A stretch of 64,000 nucleotides of DNA from Mya arenaria (taxonomy: Eukaryota; Mollusca; Bivalvia; Myida; Myidae): the NCBI RefSeq assembly GCF_026914265.1, contig NC_069124.1, positions 74,648,765-74,712,764 on the forward strand, written 5' to 3'. The position numbers and the translations under genes are program-made. Positions 1 to 12,430 of this stretch are shown piece after piece. The notes beneath the pieces are model-generated. The model made no database searches. It was not told the DNA's origin and was given only the letters and a program-made list of their open reading frames with translations. How positions within the stretch are numbered: the stretch's first letter is position 1; each line of letters opens with the position of its first letter.

Positions 1-165
1 CATATACAAACCACCAGTGACAAACCGTATACAAAACACCACAGACAAACAAACATACACAACACCATAGACATACCATATACAAAACAACACAGACATG
101 TCACATGCAAAATAACACAATGATAACATATACAAAACAACACCGACATGTCACATACAAAAAGA
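1..165. repeat. Degenerate tandem repeat, unit about 25-40 bp
   Basis: Variants of a unit built on ATACAAAACA and CACAGACA recur with uneven spacing. It starts at the window edge, so its full length is unknown. No coding signal is seen. Confidence 0.5.
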
Positions 166-1566
166 TATATGAAAGGCATGATTGCGTCATTGAAAAGAGC
201 ATAATCATCATGATGATTGACAAAACTAACGCTGACATCCCAGCAACTGTACTATGCAAATACAACGAGAAAAATTAAATAGTCCAATTCTACAATTTCT
301 ACAATTTGTTTATTTATAACGAAAAGTACATCAACGAAAGTTCATCTTTCGGTGCTTTTCCCTTTTCGTACAACCAACAGTTGATTGTATTTGCTATATT
401 CAATTTTCACAAAGCGGCGACACCTATTTACTGATTTAATTAAGCCTAGGTGCCAAACTATCACGTGACTGCACAGAAGGAGGAGCTAGCTAGTAAGATA
501 AACAAGTGCGCACACCAAATTAGTTAGAGTTCATTTTGACGTTCTACTTGAAAATGGTTCGAGCTGACTAGGCTTGTGGCCTCCATGCGCTGGCTCCATT
601 TTTTGTAGATACTAGCCAAAACGAACTATAACATATTTGCTTATTGGTATTATACTCCCTCAAACTTATTATATATTTCATTTTTGGAGATCAATAGAAT
701 AAGAGGTAGCCCGCTATAGTTTCTGTAGATCGTCAACATTTGACTAGCTTATTTGGTGTTTATTGGTGCATTCCTCAGAAATGATTACCGTAAAATTAAT
801 GAACAGAATGTCCTCGATTGTCATGGGCCCACATTAAATGCAAACACCAAGTCAAAGTTACCTTTTAAATCTGACACTAGATTTACAAGTAATCATTGCT
901 AGAAAAATAGACTGACTGAAATATACTCTTTGAAATTATTTTAAGGTACATTCGTCAGAATCGATATACGTTAAATTATTGAACAGAAAATTTGAATAAC
1001 CCTCGATTTCCATTGGCCCACATAAAATGCAAACACTAGGTTTGAAGGGTGTTTATTTGAGTCATTATACATTCGGTCGGGCGGTCTGTGTTCGTGAACT
1101 GAACTATTTCCACAGTTTAAGATATATCACTCCGGTACTAGGTACACATTTCCATCCTAATGAATAGAAGTGTCTGGCGGCGTATTATTCGCTTCTTTTT
1201 CCAAATCATTATAACAATAATCGACAGTTGCCAAACCTTAAGGGCTGCTGAATCTAAGTTGATTTACTTGTTGCCCACATATATTTAGCACATATATCCT
1301 TATCCGGTTTGCTATTTGAGTGATTGTATACATGTGTGAAGTGTATACATGTGTTTATCATAATTAACATGTTTAATTATGCATTAATGCTTTATATGAC
1401 TTGTTGTTTATCGTATTTGATGATTTTTTGAATAATAGTATGTATACATGTGTGAATCGTGTAAAGATGTCATTATGTTTTGTTTAAGAAGGCCATATTG
1501 AAAATATAATGTTTTATAGTTGACACCGTAATTATGTCATAATGTGTTACTTTCTTAAAATAAAGA
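166..1566. other. Noncoding; contains a diverged direct repeat pair
   Basis: No exon was recognised. Positions about 765-845 and 950-1040 are diverged copies of one another: both run through a CAGAA motif, TTAATGAACAGAA or TTATTGAACAGAA, CCTCGATT, GGCCCACAT and ATGCAAACAC. If the receptor gene spans this stretch it is intron, because the receptor's amino-terminal exons are not seen here. Confidence 0.45.

Positions 1567-1624
<58 letters not shown>
1567..1624. repeat. (ATT)n microsatellite
   Basis: About 19 uninterrupted ATT triplets. The poly-leucine reading frame across it is an artefact of the triplet. Confidence 0.95.
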
Positions 1625-3191
1625 GATGAAGGGCACAGTTTCCCCTGCTATAATAGCAATTTCACATTTTGTCAAGTATAAAGGCCGTGTATTTTGGCGT
1701 CCTGGAATATATTATTGTGTTGCCGCTTGCAGAAACTAAACAGTTATTGCATTGTTATAATTACAGTGGTTGTGTCTTCGGTGACACAAAGAATATTTAA
1801 AGGTCAGACTTTGATTCGATCGCATTTACTACTCCCACAATTGAAGAGGTATAACTCCCATACTTGGTAATTTTCCCACCATGATGGGTAGTGCCTGCCG
1901 CTGACCGTGCGCACATTTCTTCTCAACTTAACGCGTAACTGCTCCATGCGCATTTTGTAAATCGTTCAGTAGAAGTAGCAAAAAAAAACAACATTTTATT
2001 TTTCTAATTCAAGATTTTCTCATTACTATATTCAGAAAACAATTTCAACGTGGTGATAAAATAAGTATATGACTAAAAACTTTTCCCAATGGCTTTTTAT
2101 AACTAGCAAATATTTAAATATTTTACTTAGCAGTTTCGACCAAAATTGAAACAACTGAAATCCCCATGTATTCAAAACTTTTCTATATGGCATTTCATTT
2201 AAAAAATGTTTAATTTACATTCTCACTATTAAAATGATACTTTACTCCACTGACATATCAGTTATGGAATGTTTTACCATAGTAATTGAATATAACCTTA
2301 TATTTCAAATAATTTACTGTTGGATGGTGTAGAATATGTGGGTGGTATGATGACCATAGATGACCATAGTACTGAGTAGGTATCATGGATGCTCATACTG
2401 TAATGGTAAATAAAGGTTTATCAATCTAGTAGTAGTATGTATCATTTTCTAATAGTTAAGTACATGTAAACAAAAACAATGCGCATGCAGTTATGGGCAC
2501 GATCATATCATTGTCGTTTTATTATTCTAAATGTTTTAAGTTTCTTTGATTAAATTATCATGATATTAATTATACATTACAACGATAGAAAGGTCATTAT
2601 TGGTGGATAATAGTGATATACCGCCATTTTGTCTCATAGTTTTGTGCTCTTAAATATTGGAGTTTTACACTTCTGGCTTCTTTGGAGTTCGCGGAGATGC
2701 CACTCTAAGTTTTGATACAAATAACCATTACAAGTGGTAGAAGAGTCAGGTGTTGTTTTTTTTCTTGACAAATGGCTCGTTGTCATTGACACCTGTCAAC
2801 TTCTTTTTGTGCAATATGCCCTTGAAAATCAGTTGTTTACTTTTGGTAAATTGAATGATTTAGATCAACCTTTTGGCAAAGAAGAATTACTTTCCTTGAT
2901 ATAATCTTTAAATAGTTGTTATGATGCGCACTTCATTGTTTCCTTGAGTCAATCAAAAACATCATGCGTGAAGGCGGCGTTTGGAGGATTCATCACTTCT
3001 GTAGTAGCTCTAATTAAAGATAGTCGTTAACATTGTCAACGAATTTTTTTAAAGTCTTCGGAGTTGAGTTTTAAAAAGAAGTAACTCGGAAAACCGAGCT
3101 GTTTTATGGAGAAAGGCACACTTTGAAATATATAATATATATATATAAATATATAAGAGTAGTTCATTACATTATGGGTTTTTTTATTCAG
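1625..3191. other. Noncoding, probably receptor intron
   Basis: AT-rich sequence ending in a pyrimidine tract and acceptor AG at 3190-3191 in front of the first visible receptor exon. I see no upstream coding exon. Confidence 0.5.
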
Positions 3192-6100
3192 GAGGCGCCA
3201 TTCTTGATGTTAACTAAGGGTACAAGGTCTGACGGCAAGCCATTCGTCGGCAATGAGAGGTACGAAGGTACGACTGGCTGCTTGAAACTCTCACTGATAT
3301 TCAGATTTGTTTTCAATTGAACACACTAGTGTCTACTTTTAGTTTATGCCAATTTATTTTAGCTCGATAGCGTAGAAAGCTCCTGTCCACTTCCTTGGTA
3401 AAACTCACCAGAAGTAAGTGTGAGAGGCCACAAGAATGTTCCCCGACCGGAGATCGAATCCAGGACTTCTTGTTCGGAAGGTGGACACTCTATCTCCGAG
3501 CCATCCCAGCCTTTGTCGTACAACTCTTAAAGACAACATTAAACATAAGGACGTAAATTACATTGATTTTTTTTCAACTTTTACCAATTGAAATAACGTA
3601 CTACACTAATACACGCCCTTATACCGATAAGAAGTGTTCATAACAATATGGTCTATTTATACTCGTTTGATTATATAGGTTACTGTGGCGAGCTAACAAA
3701 GCGTGTATTTGAATACCTGGGAAAGTCCTACCGCTTGAAAATAGTAGAAGACGGCTTGTACGGCCAGAAAGTCAGGGGAAGTAATAACGAAACCACCTGG
3801 AACGGCATGATTGGAGAAATACTTCATGGGGTACTGCAAATCATTTCATGTTTTGTCCCAGTTCGTTCTATGAATTGCTAGATTAAACACGCGTTAAGAC
3901 CTACGCTTTCAATAGCAAATGACATTGTGTGATCTATTGACAACGAGGGTATAGAGGATATTTGTTTATTCAGTGTAAGATCGTATTTTATTTCACGAGT
4001 GTAATAGAAAAACATATTTTCACGAGTGGCGAAGCCACGAGTGAAAATGTAGTTTTTTTATGATCACGAGTGAAATTAAATACGATCTTACACTGAAATA
4101 AACAAATTTTCTGTTTCTTTTATGCTTATTTTCGGAGTTTTTTTGTTTCTTATTTATTTCTGAATTACCCCCTTTTTGAAAAGGGTGGGCTTTACGCCGC
4201 TACCCGTGGGGCGCCCCTCATGCATAGTTATAGCTGTCAACTTTTCTACTTTCGGTCTGCTGAGAAATAGTTCTCTGCTATTCATTCTTATAGCTTAATA
4301 TTCGCTGTTTTTTATTGTACAGCTTTATGAACAGTAAACAATGAAGTATTATTAGTGCACATATGTTCCAAAACATAATGAAAACACTTTTTATTTTAAG
4401 ATGGGCATGAATACAAAACCAAATTACTACGCCGCTATTTAAAGAATGAAAATTTGGAAGGTCAAATGTGTTAGCAAAACAAATGTGGATACTCATTGGA
4501 TTTTAACCATTCTTCTTAGTTTAAGACTGCATGTACGCGTGTTATTATAGTAAGTTAATATTCAGTCATCTTACTGTCAGAGACCAGTCTGTTTCGATTT
4601 GAAATGTTTGTTTTCCAGATAAAGAGTAAATGCCACGCTAGTTTGTTGACACATTTTGAGGTGTGGGTGGGGTAAAAAATATCGGATCTATCTGTAAATT
4701 GTGTGAATTCTCCAGGAAGCTCATTTTACGTACTACAACGGTTAACAGTTCAAAATACATTTGAACGAGGATATAAAATTTTATTTATGTTCGAACAGTT
4801 GTTTTTGTCTGTAATTTGTTTGGTATGAAAGCAAATGTTCGAACATTCAGCTTCAAAGATCAGTAAAATGTTTGATAAACGGGATAACCGGTAATAAACG
4901 GTAAGTTGTTAATTTCCAATTATATGTTTATTTAAATTTATAAAATATTTCTTTCTTTTTTTAACAATTTTTGACATAATTTACTGAAGTCCACAATGTT
5001 CTGTTTCGATCAAGGCAAGTACATGTAACAACAAAGGAATTTAAAAGTAGTTCTGAAAGTTGATATTTTCACTCCTTATACCGTTGTTATTTCACTGTTA
5101 AAACCCCATATTTCATCGTAAAGCATGAAAGAAAAAATTCTATGTTTAAAAGTAGACATCTTTATGCACCAAGCAATTGTAACCACGGCCCCCTCAGGTC
5201 CGGGGATTAGGGGGGACTTTGACTTTCGGTTCAGCCAAGCCCGGGTAAAATTCCTGCCCAGCAGGGTCGAACTAATAGTAAAATCCCCGTCAAATGCCCT
5301 CGCAACCCCAGGGACCCTAGACTAGGCCCATTCTCCGCTACTTTTGGCGCGAAGATAAAACCACCGCATTCACCCGGCACTGCGGGGCAACCTGGTAGGT
5401 TAAAACACGGCCCATTTGCCCGGCTATCCTCGGTACACCATCGGATCTGGGGACATGGTTACAATTGACTGGTGCATTAATAAGGAGCTTAATATGACTC
5501 TCTGTAGGCGAGTGGGTATGGTATCCGTTGTTGTTTCTTGGCTGTACCGGCGTGGGTTCGCTTCCCACTACAACCAGGTTTTTAACACTTCAATTTTATA
5601 TTTTCCGCAATTTAAAACATATAATATAGGTTGTTTTCAGATGAATTACCGAAAAAAATATTTTGGTGCCAAAATATGAGAGAGTCCTTTTAACGTTTAT
5701 TCAGTCAACCTCGTCGGCTCAAACTCCCAAGGACCGGCGAAAACAAATCGAGCCTCGAAAAATTCGAGCCAAGCGGGAATGATAACCATCAATACAAAAA
5801 AGAAACGAGGTATTCGAGCCAAGCGAGTTCGAACCAACGAGGTTCGACTGTATAATGAATTCGAAAGTATGCAATTTTGAGTGGCCGGTAAAAGTAGGTG
5901 TCTGTTAAAATCAGGTGTTAAGACAACCAGTATGGAATGTATTCCTTCTAAATGTGTTTTATTTTTGTGATGATGATTTAGATGGTAAAAGTATATTTTA
6001 AGCTTATATATTTTTCTGGTCCATTTCGTCTAGAAAGCCGAACTGGCCGTCGCCCCGCTGACGATAACCAGCGACCGTGAGGAGACGGTAGACTTCTCCA

Positions 6101-9100
6101 AGCCTTTCATGGACGTCGGAATCTCAATCATGATCAAGAAACCAGAGATAGTCAAACCTGGAGTCTTCTCCTTTATGCAACCATTCACACTTGGGCTTTG
6201 GCTCTGCCTTGTGTTCGGCTATATTTCAGTTGGTCTTGGGATTTTCTTAGTCAGTCGCTACAGCCATGGTGAATGGAAGCGGAACCGTTATAATGGCAAA
6301 CTTGAGTATAACAAATTCAATCTCGCCAATTCTCTGTGGTTTGCGATGGGTTCCATGATGCTCCAGGGCAGTGACGACGCATGTCCAAGGTAATGGGTAA
6401 AATACGTTCTCGATTAACAAGCATTTATTAATCACAAATCTTTTTAGTTTTTTTCTTTTTTTATTACATTTAATTTTAACAAGACGCGATTTCAAGTTTC
6501 AAATTAAATAATAAGCTTCAATTATCAAATATATAGGTCAGCTCCTGGGCGGATCATCGGCGGAGCGTGGTGGTTCGCGGTATTGATCACAATCTCATCA
6601 TACACGGCGAACCTGGCCGCCTTTCTCACCATAGAAAAGCTCCTTACGCCCATAGAATCTGCTGATGACCTGGTAAAACAGACAGACATAGCATACGGCA
6701 CTCTAGCCTCCGGCTCCACGCAGGAATACTTTATGGTTGGTTGTTTTGTGGTCGCTTTTACTACATTTATTTAAGAACGTTTGTGTAGATTGTACGTTTC
6801 ATGTTAAATAATATGTTCGTATTTGTAGCAGTCTACTATACACTTTATATTATATTATAGTGAACACCATCAGTTATTTTTTTACTCGTTGCTACGCCAT
6901 TCGCGAAGTAAAGCTTTTATTGTTCACTCTGTGAAGAAATATACGATCTTAACTGAAATAACCAATTATCTTCGATATTATTATTTTCATAAAACTAGTG
7001 TAATATAACTTTTGACGTACCGGTATCAACGATTTGACGTGTTATGTTATCAAGCGTTTTATATCATCAAATCCTATATATACTCAAGAAATATTTATAG
7101 AAAGGTTTTATATGGTAAGTTTTGATTCTCACTGGTTTTGTCTTGCAGACTTCCAACGTACAGACTTACAAAACGATGTGGTATTACATGGAATCTGCAA
7201 ACCCTTCAGTCTTTGTCAAAAGTATGGAAGAAGGTATGTTCTCGAATATATATTACAAATAAATAGCACAGTTTTCCTTAAACAAATATATATATAAAGG
7301 TACATCCAATTCTTCATCTTCACACTTTCAGATATTAATAAGCACAGGAATTAGGTGTTTTTTGCGATACAAAATTCTGTTGTTTGTATGTTTATAATAT
7401 CAATTACATTAAAACGTATGTATAACTTTCGTAACTGGTATTTTCCACAGGTATAAAACGGGTCCGGGACTCGAAGGGGAAATATGCGTTTCTACTCGAG
7501 TCGGTATATAACGAATATGCCAACAACCAGAAGCCTTGTAACACAATGAAGGTCGGACATAACCTCAACTCAAACCACTACGGCATAGCCACTCGAAAAT
7601 ATCTTTCCCTCAGGTTGGCACTGTTCTATAGTTAATTAAAATATGTTTTTATATTGGCCACTCTAAGGCAATTTGATCGACAAGTGTAACTTTGGGACCA
7701 TGTTGCACTTACTCATTGCACGACTTCATGTGAAGCCATCTCTATGTCATTCTGATACTTAAGATCTACTGCTTGTCTTGAACTTTAGAGACCTCGGGTT
7801 GCAAGTATTGCCGTTTGTACAGTCACACATGATAGACTTCACGTACATGCCTGGTTGATATGTTCACATTGTCTTGATCAAATAAAGTTTCCTGCTTGTG
7901 TAGGGACGACATCACATTGTGTGTGTTGAAGCTGACGGAGGACGGGGTCCTTGAGAAGATTAAGAAGAACTGGTGGGTGGACAAGGGTGAATGTGGGTTC
8001 GCCGCCGGAAATAGGGTAAGACCGGTGGCTAGACTAGGGGCGAATGTGGGTTCGCCATCGGAAATAGGGTAAGACCGGTGGCTAGACTAGGGGCGAATGT
8101 GGGTTCGCCGCCGGAAATAGGATAAGACCGGTGGCTAGACTAGGGGCGAATGTGGGTTCGCCACCGGAAATAGGGTAAGACTGGTGGCTAGACAGGGTAC
8201 GGTGAAAACTTTCAAAATCAACATTTTCAACAGCAACTTATATTAATATCTCAATCGGAAGAAATCACACTGTAAAAATTACCGTACGTGGACAAGGGCA
8301 GGATAACAGACGGAATATTCATGTAAAATCAGCAATGTTTGGCAACTGTAGGACTAATTTATACAATATCAAAATTAAGTTTTGGTTTAATTTATTAGTC
8401 CATATACATGTATATTATACAGACAAGAGATAATGTTCGTTCTTCATATTGTTGACAAGATATAATGTTTGTTGTTCATATTGTTGACAAGATATAATGT
8501 TTGATGTTCATATTGTTGACAAGATATAATGTTTGATGTTCATATTGTTGACAAGATATAATGTTTGTTGTGCATATTGTTGACGAGATATAATGTTTGA
8601 TGTTCATATTGTTGACAAGATATAATGTTTGTTGTGCATATTGTTGACGAGATATAATGTTTGATGTTCATATTGTTGACGAGATATAATGTTTGTTGTT
8701 CATATTGTTGACAAGATATAATGTTTGTTGTGCATATTGTTGACGAGATATAATGTTTGTTGTTCATAATGTTGACGAGATATAATGTTTGATGTTCATA
8801 TTATTGACGAGATATAATGTTTGTTGTTCATATTGTTGACAAGAGATAATGTTTGTTGTTCATATTGTTGACAAGATATAATGTTTGATGTTCATATTGT
8901 TGACAAAAGATGATGTTCGTTTTTCATAATGTTGACAATATAACAATGTATGTTTTAATTTTTTTTTTATATTTACAGGAGTCCAAAAAGAAGAGCCTGT
9001 CCCTCAGTAACGTGGCAGGCATCTATTTCATCCTGATTGGAGGTCTAGTGTTCGCCATAATCATCGGCGTCTGCGAGTTCCTCTACATTAAATCTAAGCC

Positions 9101-9732
9101 GGGAGGTGTTCCATCAGCAGTCCGAAATCTGGTAAGTATATAAACATAGTAGTTGAAACAACTAGCGTATACCCTTGTATGCATGTCAAACAGAAATAGA
9201 TTTGCAATGATGATAGCACTCTAATTTAATTGTTGTTAAAGCTGTGCTAAATATGGGAGTTTTGTCATACGGCTTAATTAAGCCCTTGCCACTGGAATCA
9301 TTTATAGCATACGCGTATTTTTTATTTTATTTTGCAGATGGTTTACATGATGCCTGGTGTAGACTCACCGGACCAAACAGACGACACCACAGACAGCCAG
9401 ATAAATCACAAGCTACAGACGAATGGACCTGCCTCACCCGCCAACGGAAATGCCCAAACCGTGAACTATGTAAGAGACACCCTGCGGGAACATGTTGAAT
9501 TCTTTAAATGTTCTTTCCTTTTGTCAATTATGTACTTTTACGCTTGTTTAGACTTCTGTATAATAAATATAAACTACGCAACAAATTAATACCGAATGAT
9601 TTTTTTCTTTTACTTATTCGAACAAAAATGCTATCGTATTGTATTGGTTTTGTTTATTTTTAGTTCAGCTATGAGCCAACGTTCAGCCCACCAACTATCT
9701 CAGTAGACCTGGACGCAAATACGTCTGTCTGA
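3192..9732 (+). CDS. AMPA-type ionotropic glutamate receptor subunit, 3' part
   Basis: This is a glutamate-gated cation channel subunit, partial at the 5' side. Exons: 3192-3267, 3679-3830, 6034-6389, 6537-6735, 7149-7233, 7451-7613, 7904-8015, 8979-9131, 9338-9469, 9664-9732. Phases agree at every junction and give 498 visible residues. Order: S1 ligand-binding segment (1-110), M1, pore loop, M3 with [11 protein letters not shown] (216-226), S2 (about 230-380), M4 (about 393-416), cytoplasmic tail. Glutamate contacts known in AMPA receptors are kept: Pro84, Thr86 and Arg91 in S1, Ser255-Thr256 and Glu306 in S2, and the S2 disulfide pair Cys319/Cys374. [10 protein letters not shown] and SLSLSNVAG before M4 favour the AMPA over the kainate class. 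Oddities: Leu186 occupies the Q/R site, the following loop has one extra residue, and the tail ends TSV, a class I PDZ ligand. The amino-terminal domain lies outside the window. Confidence 0.93.
3355..3511 (-). repeat. tRNA-derived SINE in receptor intron
   Basis: Read on the minus strand it has a tRNA-like head. A box TGGCTCGGAGATAGAG (complement of 3488-3503) is followed at normal spacing by B box GGATTCGATCTCC (complement of 3449-3461). A non-tRNA body continues to about 3355. It does not fold as a full tRNA, so it is a SINE rather than a tRNA gene. It lies in the intron between exons 3192-3267 and 3679-3830. Confidence 0.65.
3961..4111. repeat. Foldback element with about 70-bp inverted arms
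   Basis: The left arm reads TTTGTTTATTCAGTGTAAGA and the right arm ends TCTTACACTGAAATAAACAAA when split at its middle. The two arms are near-complete inverted repeats around a short centre that contains two CACGAGTG direct repeats. It is a nonautonomous MITE-like element in a receptor intron. Related partial copies lie at about 6855-6970 and 28000-28120. Confidence 0.7.
5165..5690 (+). repeat. GC-rich dispersed repeat with tRNA-like segment
   Basis: A GC-rich block in an AT-rich intron. At its 3' side there is an A-box-like TAGGCGAGTGG (about 5506) and a B-box-like GGTTCGCTTCC with a GTGGG/CCCAC T-stem (about 5564-5580), then an AT-rich body. The acceptor stem is not paired, so it is not a tRNA gene. 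The B box and body recur near 39249-39420 (shared GCTGTACCGGCGTGGGTTC). It looks like a SINE, perhaps joined to another repeat; the class of the 5' GC-rich part is unknown to me. Confidence 0.5.
5702..5850. mobile_element. pogo/Tigger-like MITE, 149 bp
   Basis: The left end starts CAGTCAACCTCGTCGGCTC and the right end, reverse complemented, starts CAGTCGAACCTCGTTGG. Inverted ends beginning CAGTC match pogo-type Tc1/mariner elements, which duplicate TA. TA follows the right end (5851-5852), while the left flank has decayed to TT. There is no transposase. It sits in the receptor intron before exon 6034-6389. Confidence 0.6.
6855..6970. repeat. Partial, diverged copy of the 3961-4111 foldback family
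   Basis: It shares the terminal stretch TATACGATCTTAACTGAAAT with the right arm TACGATCTTACACTGAAAT of the complete element. It lies in the intron after exon 6537-6735. Confidence 0.45.
7987..8197 (+). repeat. 53-bp unit repeated four times across a 5' splice site
   Basis: Four head-to-tail units of about 53 bp. The first contains the end of receptor exon 7904-8015 and its donor GTAAGA at 8016. Units two and four keep the donor (8069 and 8175); in unit three the G of GT has become A (8122). Because 53 is not a multiple of three, donor two shifts the frame. Donor four restores the length in threes, but the read-through frame meets TAA in the second unit. The first donor gives the conserved protein. 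Confidence 0.9.
8421..8940. repeat. 32-bp minisatellite in receptor intron
   Basis: About 16 copies of a 32-bp unit containing TTGACAAGATATAATG and GTTCATATTG, with single-base variants. It fills about half of the intron before the M4 exon. The open frames read across it are a by-product of the repeat (three units make 96 nt). Confidence 0.95.
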
Positions 9733-10066
9733 AAATGTCCTCTCATTTCCATGGTGCTAACCGAAATCTCTCACGTGGCATGAGGTGTCTGCGTGCTTGC
9801 CTCCCAATGGCAAGCAAACTGTTTCTGCACGGTAGCCTGTACTGTATCGCAGAATAATTGGCAGCCAAGAGCGTGTGTATATGGTGATTCTGAGCTTGCT
9901 GTAGTGAAACAGATAAAATGAGGAACATTATGTTTTGCAATATTGTAACAAGAGAATGGTGTGACATTCTTTTACACATACTTGTTAGCATTCCCTTCCC
10001 GAAACGTTCCGTATATGTGTTATCCAACTACAAATACTTGTTGTGAAATGATAATGTATAATATTG

Positions 10067-10072
10067 AATAAA
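10067..10072 (+). terminator. Poly(A) signal of the receptor gene
   Basis: AATAAA 335 bases after the receptor stop codon at 9730-9732. The 3'UTR between them is the sequence found again as relics inside the downstream duplicated units. Confidence 0.75.
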
Positions 10073-12326
10073 TATTTTGTTAACTCTTCTTGTTTGATTC
10101 TTGACAAAAGTTTCTTGATATTATTTAGAATCCAAGAGCTTCAGATACATGTTACATATACTGACTGATAGTGTATGCCTTAAAAAAGACATATAATTGG
10201 TTAAGTCGTCAGTTTAGACAGCCATTCGAAAATGTATAGAAAAGAATAATAGGTTTGTACTGTGAATGATGAAAGATAATTGACGAACCCGACAAATTCC
10301 GTAAGATACACATTCCCATCAGCAGCACTACTGCATATATGACGTATCTTCTTGACATAAATAATCAGAATATAATCCATTTATAGTTTTTACATGTATT
10401 TTGACCCCTGGCTATGGCAAAGGCCATGAATCAATCGACTGACTTTTAAAACTAATTGGCTTTCTAATGATTCTGTTGACAGTTAGTGATGAAATGCAAC
10501 AGGCGTATGACTTCAATGTTTATTTTACCGTTTGCAGATGATAAAGCCCTGTTTATTACTGGTCCTCCTACTGGCTTCGCCTCAGTCGTCAGTATTTACC
10601 TTTGGTTGACAATTAGCACTGTCATCCTCAAGGCAGTCAAAATTTATATGTATTATGTACAGTATTGGACGGATACGAGTCGTACGCAGCCTAATACTTA
10701 GATACAGTTTTACAAACATTTGAAGAGACACGTTTAAAAAAACATACGCAATACTGAAAATAATGAATGAAGTATTTAGATGTGAAAAATCTAGATAACG
10801 ATTATTTTCGCATTATATTAAACAAAGGCACGTTTAGATCGTAAAGGTAACAATGTACTACTGCTGCTTGCAAGTAAATACCACTTTATGTTATGTTGTC
10901 CGTTAAACTCAGATTTACGTCTATAAATTCATATTTCCAGATCATTGAATACGTTGATGTTGACAGTGTCATCAGCACGTCATAAAACTATAAGGTGCTT
11001 GCATAAATTTATGTATTTATTACTATTTAAGGTATGTTAAGTCGTACCGTCACCATTGATGCAGTTGATTCGTAGACCTTTATGAAATAAGTTGTTTTGT
11101 ATAGTACGCACTTGTCGGAATTATTTTGTATTTGTCACCTTTACAGTTTTATACGTCTCATTTAAAGACGCACTCTTACTCCCAGATAAGATTTACCATA
11201 ATTAATAATATTGTATTAATATTCCAAAATGGATGTAAAGATGTCGAAAGCAATGACTCTTATGCAAGATACCGAGTTTAATTTTGAAGAAACGAGCATA
11301 AAACACGGTATTTCTACCTTATGAGACTATAGTAGACCACAGTAAATCTTTTAGAATTCGCCAATCATTTAATATTTTTGCGCTTTCAGCTATTAAATAC
11401 ACGGTTACGATCTTATTATCAGTAATTATTATGTTCCATAATTGCAGTATTTAGTAAGGAGATAAAGGTTTATCAGTCAAAATTTATGTTTGTAATGCAT
11501 GTGTATGCATTGATTTTGAATAAGAGTGTCAATTGAATATGTGTTGTTCATGGCAAAAACATTATATATTGCCGATATGGTCAATAAAACGTATATACAA
11601 ACAAACCTAAAGCGTTCATAAATAAAACATCGTATGTCTAGTGAACGCTTTTACATATCACTTTTCCTTGTACTTGACATTTTGTTTAAAACTGCGTCAT
11701 CAAAATGACGTCAATGTAATAGAAGAGAATAACAGGGCTGAGATGTTTGGATCTAGCTGCGACGTACCGTTGGGTTAGTAGTTTAAAGGAACAAAACTCT
11801 ACAAACAACATCTATTTATTTCTGAAGTGGTCCGCAGAACTGGTCAAGTACCTGGTCAATGCAGATCAAGTCCAGTAACCAACTGACCCAATAAATTCAA
11901 GTTTATTAGGCACCCTGTTAAAAGGACGATATATATGCAAGTGAAAGGTTACTTTCCTAAACTATTTTATGAAATTGCAGAGCATGTTATATTTCGAGGC
12001 AAACGGTTTCATACATATGTGGTTAATACAGAACAAGAAATATATTCAACCCGATTCAACTTTATTGCACACATATAAAATAAGTATGAATAAATAATAA
12101 ATCTTTGAATATGTACAAATGGTGCATTGAAGTTGTGACCGCGTGCGTGACTGGATAAATATCGTCCTGCTCTAGAAAATTATACACTCATACTCAACAC
12201 GCTTATTCATATGTTTAATAGCAGCTGTATCCTTTCTGTGAACTTTCCAGGGTGTGCAATTAAATAGAAGTATCATAAAGCGAACGATTTTCTATAGCTA
12301 TGTGTAGTTCATAACAAGATATACAT
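10073..12326. other. Noncoding stretch between convergent genes
   Basis: AT-rich. No exon, RNA gene or clear repeat was recognised. In units B to D the matching interval between the receptor relic and the peptide gene is only about 100-200 bp, so this spacer is either ancestral and later lost, or an insertion in unit A. Confidence 0.5.
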
Positions 12327-12335
12327 TTTATTAAA

Positions 12336-12341
12336 TTTATT
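12336..12341 (-). terminator. Poly(A) signal of pacifastin-like gene A
   Basis: TTTATT on the plus strand reads AATAAA on the gene strand, 90 bases past the stop. A second candidate lies at 12327-12332. The same signal is found just past the stop in copies B (19835-19840), C (24796-24801), D (31310-31315) and E (36802-36807). Confidence 0.65.
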
Positions 12342-12430
12342 GAACACGTATAATAACCAAATTATAAATAAATTATCGATCTTTGGAGAGGTATAAATGG
12401 TGAGTTTTCACACATTCACTGTTGTCTTGA

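Noticed and set aside
1542-1739. ORF with a long leucine run
   Set aside because: The leucines come from an (ATT)n microsatellite; nothing else in the frame looks coding.
5490-5582. tRNA gene
   Set aside because: A-box and B-box-like motifs and a T-stem are present, but the acceptor stem does not pair; treated as a SINE-like segment.
8540-8767. 75-codon minus-strand ORF
   Set aside because: Read across the 32-bp minisatellite; three units make 96 nt and so stay open by arithmetic.
9743-10027. 94-codon minus-strand ORF
   Set aside because: Antisense to the receptor 3'UTR, without a known domain; not kept open in the relic copies.
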